Assembly (NCBI GenBank): GCA_025560025.1
Contig: CP048486.1
Span: 1,204,501-1,268,500 of the forward strand
DNA: 64,000 nucleotides
DNA from: Agrobacterium tumefaciens
GTDB taxonomy: Bacteria > Pseudomonadota > Alphaproteobacteria > Rhizobiales > Rhizobiaceae
Direction: 5' to 3'
Each line of letters opens with the position of its first letter. The stretch's first letter is position 1. Below the pieces are notes generated by a model. That model did no database searches and was not told the DNA's origin. It saw only the letters and a list, made by a program, of their open reading frames with translations. This document shows positions 35,261 through 43,579 of the stretch, one piece after another. The position numbers were made by a program, and so were the translations under genes.

Positions 35261-36316
35261 ATGACGGCAATACCGAACCTCAATATCGTACCTTTCGTCA
35301 GCGTCGATCACATGATGAAACTTGTGCTCAGGGTGGGGATCGATACCTTTCTGCGCGAGCTTGCCGATGCAGTGGAGGAAGATTTCCGCCGCTGGGAAAG
35401 CTTCGACAAGACCCCGCGCATTGCGTCGCACTCCAGGGAGGGCGTCATCGAGTTGATGCCGACCAGCGACGGCACGCTTTACGGCTTCAAATATGTCAAT
35501 GGTCATCCGAAAAACATGAGGGAGGGCCGCCAGACCGTGACGGCATTCGGCGTGCTTTCCGATGTCGGCAACGGCTACCCGCTGCTTCTGACCGAGATGA
35601 CGATCCTGACGGCGCTGCGCACCGCCGCCACCTCGGCGGTCGCTGCAAAACATCTCGTCCGTAAAAATGCCCGCTCGATGGCCATCATCGGCAATGGCGC
35701 GCAGAGTGAGTTTCAGGCGCGCGCCTTCAAGGCCATTCTCGGCATCGATACGCTGCGGCTTTTTGATATAGACCGCTCGGCCAGCGAAAAATGCGCCCGC
35801 AATCTTGCCGGCCAAGGCCTTGCGATCAAGATTTGCGATAGTGCGCAGGAGGCGGTCGAAGGCGCGGATATCATCACCACCGTCACTGCCGACAAGCAAT
35901 ATGCGACGATCCTGACCGACAACATGGTCGGTCCCGGCATTCACATCAACGCCGTCGGCGGCGATTGTCCCGGCAAGACGGAACTGCACCGGGATATTCT
36001 GCTGCGCTCGGATATTTTCGTCGAATATCCGCCGCAGACGCGCATCGAAGGCGAAATCCAGCAGCTACCGGCGGATTACCCCGTCATCGAACTTTGGCAG
36101 GTCATTGCCGGTGAAAAGCAGGGGCGGGTAAGCGACCGACAGATCACGCTGTTTGACAGCGTCGGCTTCGCGACGGAAGATTTTTCGGCGCTGCGTTACG
36201 TGCGCTCGAAACTGGCAGCGACCGGGCTTTATACCGAGCTGGATCTGCTGGCCGATCCGGATGAGCCGCGCGATCTGTTCGGAATGCTGTTGCGCTGCGA
36301 GGCAGCCCTCGTCTGA
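35261..36316 (+). CDS. ocd: Ornithine cyclodeaminase
   Basis: A 351-residue enzyme of the ornithine cyclodeaminase/mu-crystallin family: KYVNGHPKNMREGRQTVTAF (substrate site), TSAVAAKHLVRKNARSMAII, then the NAD-binding IIGNGAQSEFQARAFKA and GPGIHINAVGGDCPGKTEL. It converts ornithine to proline and ammonia with bound NAD. It is in an operon with arginase; ATG 35261 follows GGAGGGACCG. Similar chromosomal and Ti-plasmid copies exist in Agrobacterium. Confidence 0.92.
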   Translation: MTAIPNLNIVPFVSVDHMMKLVLRVGIDTFLRELADAVEEDFRRWESFDKTPRIASHSREGVIELMPTSDGTLYGFKYVNGHPKNMREGRQTVTAFGVLSDVGNGYPLLLTEMTILTALRTAATSAVAAKHLVRKNARSMAIIGNGAQSEFQARAFKAILGIDTLRLFDIDRSASEKCARNLAGQGLAIKICDSAQEAVEGADIITTVTADKQYATILTDNMVGPGIHINAVGGDCPGKTELHRDILLRSDIFVEYPPQTRIEGEIQQLPADYPVIELWQVIAGEKQGRVSDRQITLFDSVGFATEDFSALRYVRSKLAATGLYTELDLLADPDEPRDLFGMLLRCEAALV

Positions 36317-36341
36317 GAGGGACGGTCGTTCGGCAAGTGCT

Positions 36342-37226
36342 TTAGTCCGCCTGCCGGCGTTCCTTCCGGCCGGCCACATGTTCGCGCCAGATGGTGAAGA
36401 GACCGGCGGCAATCACGATCGCTGCGCCCAGAACCATATTGGACGTGACGACCTCGCCATAGACGGTGACGCCGATGATGGAGACGAGCACCAGCTGGTA
36501 ATAGGAAAAGGGCTGTACCGAGGCCGCATCCGCCAGTTCGAATGCCTTGATCAGGCAATAATGGCCGCTCATGCCGGTAATGCACAGCGCCAGCATCCAT
36601 CCCCAGTCCTGCGGTGCTATACTTACCCAATAGAACGGACCGACCAGCGTCAGCGCCGCCGCACCGGCCACGCCGGTATAAAAAAAGCTGGTCATTGCTG
36701 AATCGCTTTTGCTGCCGAGTCGGGTCAGGACGCTGTAAAGCGCCAGCATGAAGACGGCCACAAAGGTGATCAGCAGGCTGTTATCGAAACCTTCGCCATC
36801 GGGTTTCAAGATGACGAGAACGCCGATGAAACCGACAAAAATGGCGCACCAGCGCCGCCAGCCGACATGTTCTCCAAGCAATGGCACGGAAAGAGCCGCA
36901 ACAATCAGCGGCGCGGAGGCGAGGATGGAATGGCTGTGCGCCAGCCCGACAACGGCAAAGGAGAAGATGGAGAAAACGATCTGCACGGCAAGCAGGACGC
37001 CGCGGCCAATCTGCAACCAGGGACGGTTGGCCATGACGGCACCACGGATGCCACCGGGTGAAGCAGCGGCCATCAGGAAAACAAAAACGGCGAAGGCCCA
37101 GTATCGCAACATCGCGACGAAGACCGGCGGATAGAAGGTGCCCAGGTGTTTCGATATGCCATCCTGCGCCGCAAAGATCGTGAAGGCGACAAGCGCATAA
37201 AGATAACCGGTCTTGTGTGATGGCAT
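36342..37226 (-). CDS. DMT-superfamily (EamA) transporter
   Basis: A 294-residue inner-membrane protein with ten hydrophobic segments in two EamA repeats; the C-terminal helices end in a basic tail (RKERRQAD). ALVAFTIFAAQDGISKHLG in helix 1 and VALSVPLLGEHVGWRRWCAI in repeat 1 are typical of RhaT/EamA exporters. It is convergent with ocd, 25 bases apart. Amino-acid or metabolite export is usual for the family; the substrate is not known. Confidence 0.85.
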   Translation of the reverse strand: MPSHKTGYLYALVAFTIFAAQDGISKHLGTFYPPVFVAMLRYWAFAVFVFLMAAASPGGIRGAVMANRPWLQIGRGVLLAVQIVFSIFSFAVVGLAHSHSILASAPLIVAALSVPLLGEHVGWRRWCAIFVGFIGVLVILKPDGEGFDNSLLITFVAVFMLALYSVLTRLGSKSDSAMTSFFYTGVAGAAALTLVGPFYWVSIAPQDWGWMLALCITGMSGHYCLIKAFELADAASVQPFSYYQLVLVSIIGVTVYGEVVTSNMVLGAAIVIAAGLFTIWREHVAGRKERRQAD

Positions 37227-37540
37227 AAAAAAACCGCTGTCCGGCTGTTGCCGGCAAAAGAGGATTCGGCGTGAATGAGGTGGGTAACAGCCATATGTGA
37301 CGGTCTTACCTTGTCAGACAACCTTATTTTCCGAATAGCTGCTATGCAAGTCCGGAAACTGCTCTTTCAATAGGCAGATTGCCGGCTGCGCTAAGAGGGC
37401 GTTACCGCCGCAACCTCTCTTCGGTCACTCACCGGCTCAACCCGGGAATTCACGGGTTGAAATCATGGACCTTCGGGTCAAGCCTTGGGGTTACGCAGAG
37501 TTTCGTGAGCGGTTTTCGCTTATCATCCAAGACGACTTGG
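37227..37540. other. Intergenic region between a DMT transporter and the iolG-like gene
   Basis: No gene is supported. It holds an 8-bp inverted repeat TCAACCCG (37437-37444) with CGGGTTGA (37453-37460) around an EcoRI-like GAATTC. The promoter of the DMT gene should lie next to 37227, but no convincing -35/-10 pair stands out. Confidence 0.4.
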
Positions 37541-37583
37541 TAAAAGGCCCTGTCCGCCGTCAACAATTGTGCGGCGGACAGGG
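37541..37583 (-). terminator. Intrinsic terminator of the iolG-like gene
   Basis: A perfect 12-bp stem (CCCTGTCCGCCG/CGGCGGACAGGG) with a 12-base loop lies 36 bases past the stop. On the minus strand it is followed by CCTTTTACC. The stem is strong and the T-run short. Confidence 0.75.
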
Positions 37584-37618
37584 TTCAGCGATGACGTTTG
37601 CAGTTTTTGGTGCAGCGA

Positions 37619-38611
37619 TCAGCCGATCGTCACGACCGCTTTCGAAGCCACGGATTTGAGCGCGGCGTCGGCCAGTTTCAATGCGATCAGCCCGTCCTTG
37701 ATGGAAGGGGTCGGTGCGACATTGTTTTCGATACTATCGATGAAAGCGGTAATTTCTGCCGCATAGGCTGCCGTATAACGCGTCATGAAGAAATCATGCA
37801 GCGGCGGGCGGGTATAGCCTTCGGCATTGGCGATTTCGATGGAGACAGGCCGCTGGTTTTCGGCCGCTGCCGAACCAAGCGAACCATGCACTTCGATACG
37901 CTGGTCGTAACCATAGGTCGCGCGCCGGGAGTTCGAGATGATCGCCTGCCTGCCGCTCTTGGTCGTCAGGATGATGCTGGCGCTGTCGAAATCGCCAAGC
38001 GCGCCGATTTCCGGATTGACCAGAACGGAGCCTGTCGCAAACACGCTTTCCACTTCCTCGCCGAGCAGGAAACGGGCCATGTCGAAATCATGGATGGTCA
38101 TGTCGCGGAAAATACCGCCAGAAACCTTGATATATTCCGCCGGTGGCGGACCGGGATCGCGGCTGGTGATGGTCACCATTTCCACCTTGCCGATGCGGCC
38201 ATCTTCAATGGCCTTGTGGACAGCCTGAAAGTGCGGATCGAAACGGCGGTTGAAGCCGAGCATCACCTTTGCGCCGGTTTCTTCAACCACCTTGGCGCAG
38301 GCCTCCGCCCGGCTCACATCCAGATCAACGGGCTTTTCGCAGAATATGGCCTTGCCGGCGCGGGCGAAACGCTCGATCAGGTCGGCATGGGTGTTGGTCG
38401 GCGTGCAGATGATGACGGCGTCGATCGTGTTGTCGGCCAGAACCTCATCGATCGTGCTCACCTTGCACTGCGCTTCGCGGGCGATTGCTTCCGCAGCGCC
38501 GGCCATGGCATCCACGACGGCAACCAGCTTCGCGCGGCTGTCGGTGGTGATTGCCTTGGCGTGGACCTTGCCGATCCGTCCAGCGCCCAGCAGTGCCAAT
38601 TTCGTAACCAT
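37619..38611 (-). CDS. iolG: Gfo/Idh/MocA-family inositol 2-dehydrogenase-like enzyme
   Basis: A 330-residue NAD(P)-dependent sugar/polyol dehydrogenase. KLALLGAGRIGKVHAKAI binds NAD, AIFCEKPVDLDVSRAEA contains the EKP catalytic-lysine motif, and FRDMTIHDFDMARFLLG includes the DxxxH active-site region. This matches myo-inositol dehydrogenase (IolG/IdhA) best, though scyllo-inositol or other polyols are possible. It is monocistronic, with a strong terminator behind it and an IolR-like half-palindrome (GGAA-N6-TTCT) upstream. No other iol genes are in view. Confidence 0.82.
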   Translation of the reverse strand: MVTKLALLGAGRIGKVHAKAITTDSRAKLVAVVDAMAGAAEAIAREAQCKVSTIDEVLADNTIDAVIICTPTNTHADLIERFARAGKAIFCEKPVDLDVSRAEACAKVVEETGAKVMLGFNRRFDPHFQAVHKAIEDGRIGKVEMVTITSRDPGPPPAEYIKVSGGIFRDMTIHDFDMARFLLGEEVESVFATGSVLVNPEIGALGDFDSASIILTTKSGRQAIISNSRRATYGYDQRIEVHGSLGSAAAENQRPVSIEIANAEGYTRPPLHDFFMTRYTAAYAAEITAFIDSIENNVAPTPSIKDGLIALKLADAALKSVASKAVVTIG

Positions 38612-38685
38612 CTTTCCTCCGGTTCCTCACATCTGTCCCTCACTCCCGGAAAGACAGAATATGAACGCAAACAATGTTTCGATAT

Positions 38686-38699
38686 GGAATATATGTTCT
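38686..38699 (-). promoter_or_regulatory. IolR-like site upstream of iolG
   Basis: GGAA-N6-TTCT, one base from the GGAA-N6-TTCC consensus described for rhizobial IolR, about 80 bases upstream of the iolG ATG. Only one copy is seen, whereas the known sites are tandem. Confidence 0.4.
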
Positions 38700-38845
38700 A
38701 TTTTGCTAGTGCGACATCCGGGGCGTGTCAAGCGTTTTGACGATGGTTATGACAGCCGAAATTATTCCCCCTGCAAGGCATATGTTGCGGATGGCCGCCG
38801 CGGCGAAAAAGCAACTCGGGACGGGTTGAAAGCCGGTGCCGGCGA

Positions 38846-40096
38846 TCAGTCGATGGAAGATGCAAGGACGGCATTCTGCGGAAAGGCATAAACCTCGACC
38901 GGGGTTTCAAGCCCGCGCAGCAGCCACGGCCCCAGATTTTCCAGCTTGTCCCCGTACCCGGCCATACGGACGAATTCTTCGGAAAACAACACGCTGCGGC
39001 CGGTTTCCTTGGTCAGCGTTTCAAGCCGAGAAGCAATGTTCACGGCAGGGCCGATAACGGTGAAATCGAGGCGGGTTTTGGAACCGATATTGCCATACAT
39101 GACATCACCGACATGGACCCCGATGCCGTAACCCAGCGGGTCGTGGCCCTTCTGGCAATTGATGTCATTGAGGGCAACGAGGCTTTTCTGTGCGCTGGCA
39201 ATGGCTTTCAGCAGGTTTTCACAGGCCTGTGGGTCGCTGAGCGGGAAAACAGCCAGCAGCCCGTCGCCCATGAATTTCAGGATTTCCCCGCCAAACTCTT
39301 CGATCGGATCGCACATGGCGTCGAAATAACCGTTCAGCAGCTCGATGACGTCGTCGCGTGGCCAGAGGTCGGAAATATGGGTGAAATTACGCAGGTCGCA
39401 GATCAGGATCGCCGCGCCCACCGTCATGCCGCTGCCGCGCGTCGTCGCCCCATTGAGGATTTTTTCACCCGCATGCGGGCCGACATAGGTCTCCAGCAGG
39501 GTGCGCGTCATGCGGTTTTTCAGGCGTATCTCGCTTACCAGCGCGAGCGCCGGCAACAGGTTTTTCAAGGCGAGGACTTCCGCTTCGGTAAAGCCTCCCG
39601 CACGGTCGCTGGAAAATGTCGCGACATGGCGTTTGCCGAAAGTGTGTTCGATGGGCCAGGCCAGATAATCCGTCAGCCCGTCAGCCCGCAGTTCCTCATA
39701 GATGGTGTAGCCGGGCTCATCGGCCTCGTCATCATTCAGGCGGAGACGAACTTCGGTGGCGCCCTGATGGATGTCGTTGATGGGGCTGTTCAGATATTCG
39801 GGCGTATTTTCCGATCCGTAGCCGTAGGTGGCGATCTCGGCGGATGACATGCCGGCTTTCCACAAAATCCGCGCACCAAGCCATTGCGGATGACGAATGC
39901 GGAAAGCGAGCACGCCACGGGCGACGGAAATGCCGCTAGCCCGCAATCTGCTGCAAAGCTCGACGAATATTTCGTCGATAAAGCGCTCATCCTTCGTGCC
40001 GGTGATGAGCCAGTCGAGGATTTCCGTTTTCTCCGCCGGCCACAATTCATCCAAAGCTGAAGAAACCCGTTCTTCGGTGTTGAGACTAAGTGTCAT
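38846..40096 (-). CDS. Class III adenylate cyclase
   Basis: A 416-residue protein with a C-terminal class III cyclase domain (about 225-400). GAAILICDLRNFTHIS holds the first metal aspartate (about 234) and EILKFMGDGLLAVF the second (about 278), with the Lys (about 274) that favours ATP; DFTVIGPAVNIASRLE is the transition-state region. Residues 60-200 have a GAF-like sensory character with no membrane segment, so it is probably cytosolic. It makes cAMP; rhizobia carry many such cyclases with varied inputs. The signal sensed here is unknown. Confidence 0.88.
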   Translation of the reverse strand: MTLSLNTEERVSSALDELWPAEKTEILDWLITGTKDERFIDEIFVELCSRLRASGISVARGVLAFRIRHPQWLGARILWKAGMSSAEIATYGYGSENTPEYLNSPINDIHQGATEVRLRLNDDEADEPGYTIYEELRADGLTDYLAWPIEHTFGKRHVATFSSDRAGGFTEAEVLALKNLLPALALVSEIRLKNRMTRTLLETYVGPHAGEKILNGATTRGSGMTVGAAILICDLRNFTHISDLWPRDDVIELLNGYFDAMCDPIEEFGGEILKFMGDGLLAVFPLSDPQACENLLKAIASAQKSLVALNDINCQKGHDPLGYGIGVHVGDVMYGNIGSKTRLDFTVIGPAVNIASRLETLTKETGRSVLFSEEFVRMAGYGDKLENLGPWLLRGLETPVEVYAFPQNAVLASSID

Positions 40097-40317
40097 GACA
40101 GGATTCCGGAGGTTGTTGCTGCTCTCGTGCGGGCGGGCCAGATGCCGAACATGGTCCGTGCGGACAACATGTGGTGCCGGGTAACGGAAATGTTAAGAGA
40201 GAGGTACGGAAAATGTTCCGGAAAGATTGGCCGTGTTCAATTGCAAGCGCCGCCCGGATGTTCTCGCGAACATCGTCCCCGGCGGCGCTCAGATGTTATC
40301 CGGATCGCTGTAGACGA

Positions 40318-40548
40318 TCAGATAACGGTTTCTACGGGAATATGCAGGGCGGCGGCAACGCGCCTGATGCGGAGCGGATCGCTGTCCGTGCCGTCTTCAA
40401 GGGCGCGAATTTCGCTGGTCGTGAGGCCGCAGGTTATTGCAAGCTGCTCGACGGTATAACCGGCGAGATTGCGAGCGGTCAGAACCTTTCTGGCAAAAGG
40501 AGCATCTGTTTCTTGATCGGAATCGGGTTGTGAGACTGAAATTGTCAT
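40318..40548 (-). CDS. Small XRE-like HTH protein
   Basis: A 76-residue protein. GYTVEQLAITCGLTTSEIRALE (residues 29-50, HTH in two helices) followed by RIRRVAAALHIPV matches a Cro/C1-type HTH. ATG 40548 is chosen for GGGAG 6 bases upstream; a longer frame to 40776 has composition unlike coding DNA. It could be a free regulator or a small partner; there is no toxin next to it. Same strand as the RHE_PE00001 gene, 255 bases downstream. Confidence 0.65.
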   Translation of the reverse strand: MTISVSQPDSDQETDAPFARKVLTARNLAGYTVEQLAITCGLTTSEIRALEDGTDSDPLRIRRVAAALHIPVETVI

Positions 40549-40803
40549 TTGCATCTCCCTCATGATGGACACTTTAATGCGGGCGGCAGAAAAAAGTTGC
40601 CGGGCCGAATGCGACCGCGTTGCCGGAGAAGAAATCGGTGCTGCAACGCAGCGAGGAACATAGACGCTTCGTCCACCTACGCAATAGTTAAATTTTGTTA
40701 AGATTCGTGATCGCCGCATTCCTGCGGCATTTTTCCGTGGCGAAAATGGGCAGATGAAACGTAATTTTCCGGTCACCGCCGTGCCGTGTCAGAGCAATGA
40801 GTG

Positions 40804-41919
40804 CTACAGCATTCCCCAGGCGCGGAACCGGCCACGGCCCGTTACCTCGCGCAATTCCAGCTGATTGGCGAGCCCGATAGCACCCTGTGGTGTGGTTCCG
40901 AGTTCCCTGACAATCATCGCCGCCGAGACCACCGGCCGGGAGACCACGAGCTCCACCAGCTCAGGCAGGCGGGAGGAGGAGCGCCGGCCGGCCAGCTTGC
41001 GCAGCATGCGCTCCCTTGCGTGGGTCAGCCTGTCATGTTCCTTCATGCTGGCGAGTGCTGCTTCATGAAAGCTGTCCAGAAGGGCGAGGAGGCGTTGCGT
41101 CTGGTTTCTGGCATGCCGGCGCTCGCGTGGAACGGCGCGAAGGCCGGTGCTGAGCGCCGGCAGATGATCGGGAGCGACAGCCCCGTCGCGCAGAAATGCA
41201 GCGGCCAGAAGCCTGCCGAGCCACGGGCTGCGCTGCAGGACCTCTATCATGTTCCAGGCATCCAGCATGATTGCGGTCCGCAGGATCGCGGGCAGCTCCT
41301 CCGTCTGGCCATGAACCTGCCGCCATTCCGCCAGCCGTTCCTCCTCGTCCCAGTCGGGATCGTTGACCATCGGATTGGTCTCCTCCCGATGTTGAAGGGG
41401 CGCGAGCGTCGTGCCGGCGGTAATGGCGCTCAGTGTTGCGGCGCTTCGAGCCAGAAGCGCGTCCAGCTCGGAAAAAGCCCCGTCCAGCGGTGTTTCACCA
41501 TCTGTTTCCGTCTCCTCGTTGCTGGAATGACCCGTGGGCCCAGGGGTAAATACTGCCTCATCGGCTGCAATTGCCGTCTTGCCACGCAGGCGGGAAAGGC
41601 CCTGCGCCGTGAAGGCCCAGCCCGGCGCATTGGAAAAAATCAATCGCCTTGACCGCAATATCCGGTGCGCCGCCGTCATCTCGTGCGTCGGCACCCGCAC
41701 GTCCATATGGGCATCATGCAAAACCAGATCTTCCATATGCACGAGTTCGCCATCCACCCACATGGATGAGATCGCATCGGCAAAATCTTGCCTTTCGATA
41801 AAGCCATGTTTCATTGGCGACCGGCTGATCCGCTCGTCCAGCCGCGCCAGCGCTTCGCCCGCGCGGGCAGCGGGTATGAGAAGCTTTTCAATCTGGACGT
41901 CGGACATATCGTAAATCAT
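40804..41919 (-). CDS. RHE_PE00001-family protein (DUF1612 plus helix-turn-helix)
   Basis: A 371-residue soluble protein. The N-terminus IEKLLIPAARAGEALARLDE and WVDGELVHMEDLVLHDAHMD match the rhizobial RHE_PE00001/DUF1612 family, often found on plasmids and in several copies per genome. The C-terminus RPVVSAAMIVRELGTTPQGA followed by LANQLELREVTGRGRFRAWG resembles a Fic-associated winged helix. No function is known to me. No Fic motif is present, and no mobile-element genes are beside it. Confidence 0.75.
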   Translation of the reverse strand: MIYDMSDVQIEKLLIPAARAGEALARLDERISRSPMKHGFIERQDFADAISSMWVDGELVHMEDLVLHDAHMDVRVPTHEMTAAHRILRSRRLIFSNAPGWAFTAQGLSRLRGKTAIAADEAVFTPGPTGHSSNEETETDGETPLDGAFSELDALLARSAATLSAITAGTTLAPLQHREETNPMVNDPDWDEEERLAEWRQVHGQTEELPAILRTAIMLDAWNMIEVLQRSPWLGRLLAAAFLRDGAVAPDHLPALSTGLRAVPRERRHARNQTQRLLALLDSFHEAALASMKEHDRLTHARERMLRKLAGRRSSSRLPELVELVVSRPVVSAAMIVRELGTTPQGAIGLANQLELREVTGRGRFRAWGML

Positions 41920-42114
41920 TGATATTTTTTAGTTTGAGCACGCACGGGTGACAAGGCGGATTGCGACGATGGATTTTTGCTTCTCGCGGCTTCGGTGCCG
42001 GGATCATGCCGGCTGTCGCGGCGCAGGGAAGCCAAAATCACCGTCATTGAGGCCTTCACCGCCGCTTTATCAATTATATTGCGATGCGGCATAAGCTTGC
42101 GCATTGCAACATGA

Positions 42115-42128
42115 GGGGTATATACCCC
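42115..42128. promoter_or_regulatory. Perfect palindrome GGGGTATATACCCC
   Basis: A 14-base perfect palindrome 75 bases upstream of the symporter GTG, in the 283-base gap after the RHE_PE00001 gene. GC-flanked AT-rich palindromes of this kind are bound by CsoR/FrmR-type repressors among others. The rest of the gap holds nothing recognisable. Confidence 0.4.
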
Positions 42129-42202
42129 CACCAAGAGCGACAAATTATCACACCTTCCGTTCGCCCTTCCATCTCCAGACGAAGATGAATTGGAGTCAAC
42201 CC

Positions 42203-43516
42203 GTGAATATTATGGCAAATGGTCCTGCCACCGCGCCGGATCAGAAAACCCGTTTGAAATCCATTATCGGCGGATCGGCGGGCAATCTCGTTGAGTGGTA
42301 CGACTGGTACGTCTATTCGGCCTTCACCCTTTATTTCGCGCCGGTGTTTTTCCCTTCCGGAAACCAGACCGCAGAATTGTTGAGCGCAGCTGCCGTTTTT
42401 GCCGTCGGATTTCTGATGCGGCCCATCGGGGCATGGTTCATGGGAACCTATGCTGACCGCAAGGGCCGCAAGGCGGGCCTGACCCTGTCCGTCACACTGA
42501 TGTGTCTCGGCTCGCTGCTGATCGCGATCACGCCCGGCCATGAAACGATCGGCATTGCCGCACCGGCCATTCTGGTTTTCGCCCGCCTTCTGCAGGGCAT
42601 CAGCGTCGGTGGTGAATATGGCGCCAGCGCAACCTATCTCAGCGAAATGGCCGGCAAGAACCGCCGCGGCTTCTTCTCCAGCTTCCAGTATGTGACGCTG
42701 ATCTCCGGCCAGCTTCTGGCGCTGGCGGTGCTTCTGGTGCTGCAGCGAGTTCTGACGCCGGAACAGCTGGGTTCCTGGGGCTGGCGTATTCCTTTCTTCA
42801 TCGGCGGCCTTCTTGCGATTGCCGTGTTTTATATCCGTCGTGGCCTTGTCGAGACGCAGTCTTTCGAAAATGCCAAGGCGGGTGAGGCGGACAAGCCGAA
42901 ATCCAGCGGATGGGCGCTGTTCAAGCACTATCCGAGGGAGGCGCTGATGGTCATGGCGCTGACGTCGGGCGGCACGCTCGCCTTTTACGCCTACACGACC
43001 TATCTGCAGAAATTCCTCGTCAACACGTCCGGCTTCAGCAAGGAAAGTGCGACCGAAATCACGACGGCGGCGCTCTTTGTCTTCATGTTGTGCCAGCCGA
43101 TTGCCGGTGCGCTGTCGGATAAGATCGGCCGCAAGCCGCTGATGGTGGGTTTTGGCATTCTCGGCACGCTGTTTACCTATGTCATCTTCAGCACGCTGGC
43201 GACGACCACCGATCCGATCATGGCTTTCGCCCTCGTTCTGGTCGGCCTGTTGATCGTTACCGGCTACACTTCCATCAATGCGGTGGTAAAGGCGGAGATG
43301 TTCCCCGCCCATATCCGCGCACTCGGTGTGGCTCTGCCATATGCGCTGGCAAACACCATATTCGGCGGAACGGCAGAATTCGTGGCCCTGAAATTCAAGC
43401 AGATCGGCCATGAAAACTGGTTCTTCTGGTATGTGACGATCATGATCGCGCTGTCGCTGGTGGTTTATGTGAAGATGCGCGATACGCGCGATCACAGCCA
43501 TATCCACGAGGATTGA
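42203..43516 (+). CDS. MFS metabolite/H+ symporter, KgtP-like
   Basis: A 437-residue 12-TM protein. SIIGGSAGNLVEWYDWYVYS at helix 1 and WFMGTYADRKGRKAGLTLSV (motif A, GxxxDRxGRK) are typical of the metabolite:H+ symporter family, which includes alpha-ketoglutarate permease KgtP and ProP; RLLQGISVGGEYGASATYLS supports it. The start is GTG 42203, with GGAG 7 bases upstream; upstream codons in the same frame are low in quality. A His-rich C-terminus (DHSHIHED) is present. Monocistronic with a strong terminator. Likely dicarboxylate uptake. Confidence 0.82.
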   Translation: MNIMANGPATAPDQKTRLKSIIGGSAGNLVEWYDWYVYSAFTLYFAPVFFPSGNQTAELLSAAAVFAVGFLMRPIGAWFMGTYADRKGRKAGLTLSVTLMCLGSLLIAITPGHETIGIAAPAILVFARLLQGISVGGEYGASATYLSEMAGKNRRGFFSSFQYVTLISGQLLALAVLLVLQRVLTPEQLGSWGWRIPFFIGGLLAIAVFYIRRGLVETQSFENAKAGEADKPKSSGWALFKHYPREALMVMALTSGGTLAFYAYTTYLQKFLVNTSGFSKESATEITTAALFVFMLCQPIAGALSDKIGRKPLMVGFGILGTLFTYVIFSTLATTTDPIMAFALVLVGLLIVTGYTSINAVVKAEMFPAHIRALGVALPYALANTIFGGTAEFVALKFKQIGHENWFFWYVTIMIALSLVVYVKMRDTRDHSHIHED

Positions 43517-43538
43517 GCCCTCCAATCCAGACGAAACA

Positions 43539-43570
43539 AAGCCCCGCCACCCTGGCGGGGCTTTTTGTTT
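43539..43570 (+). terminator. Strong intrinsic terminator
   Basis: AAGCCCCGCC/GGCGGGGCTT 10-bp perfect stem with a 5-base loop followed by TTTGTTTT, 23 bases past the symporter stop. The AAA before the stem also makes it a possible terminator for the convergent sensor kinase gene. Confidence 0.9.
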
Positions 43571-43579
43571 TCAGCGCAT

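Noticed and set aside
42115..42128. Palindrome GGGGTATATACCCC as a transposon or att end
   Set aside because: No target duplication, integrase or transposase gene nearby; a regulatory site is simpler.
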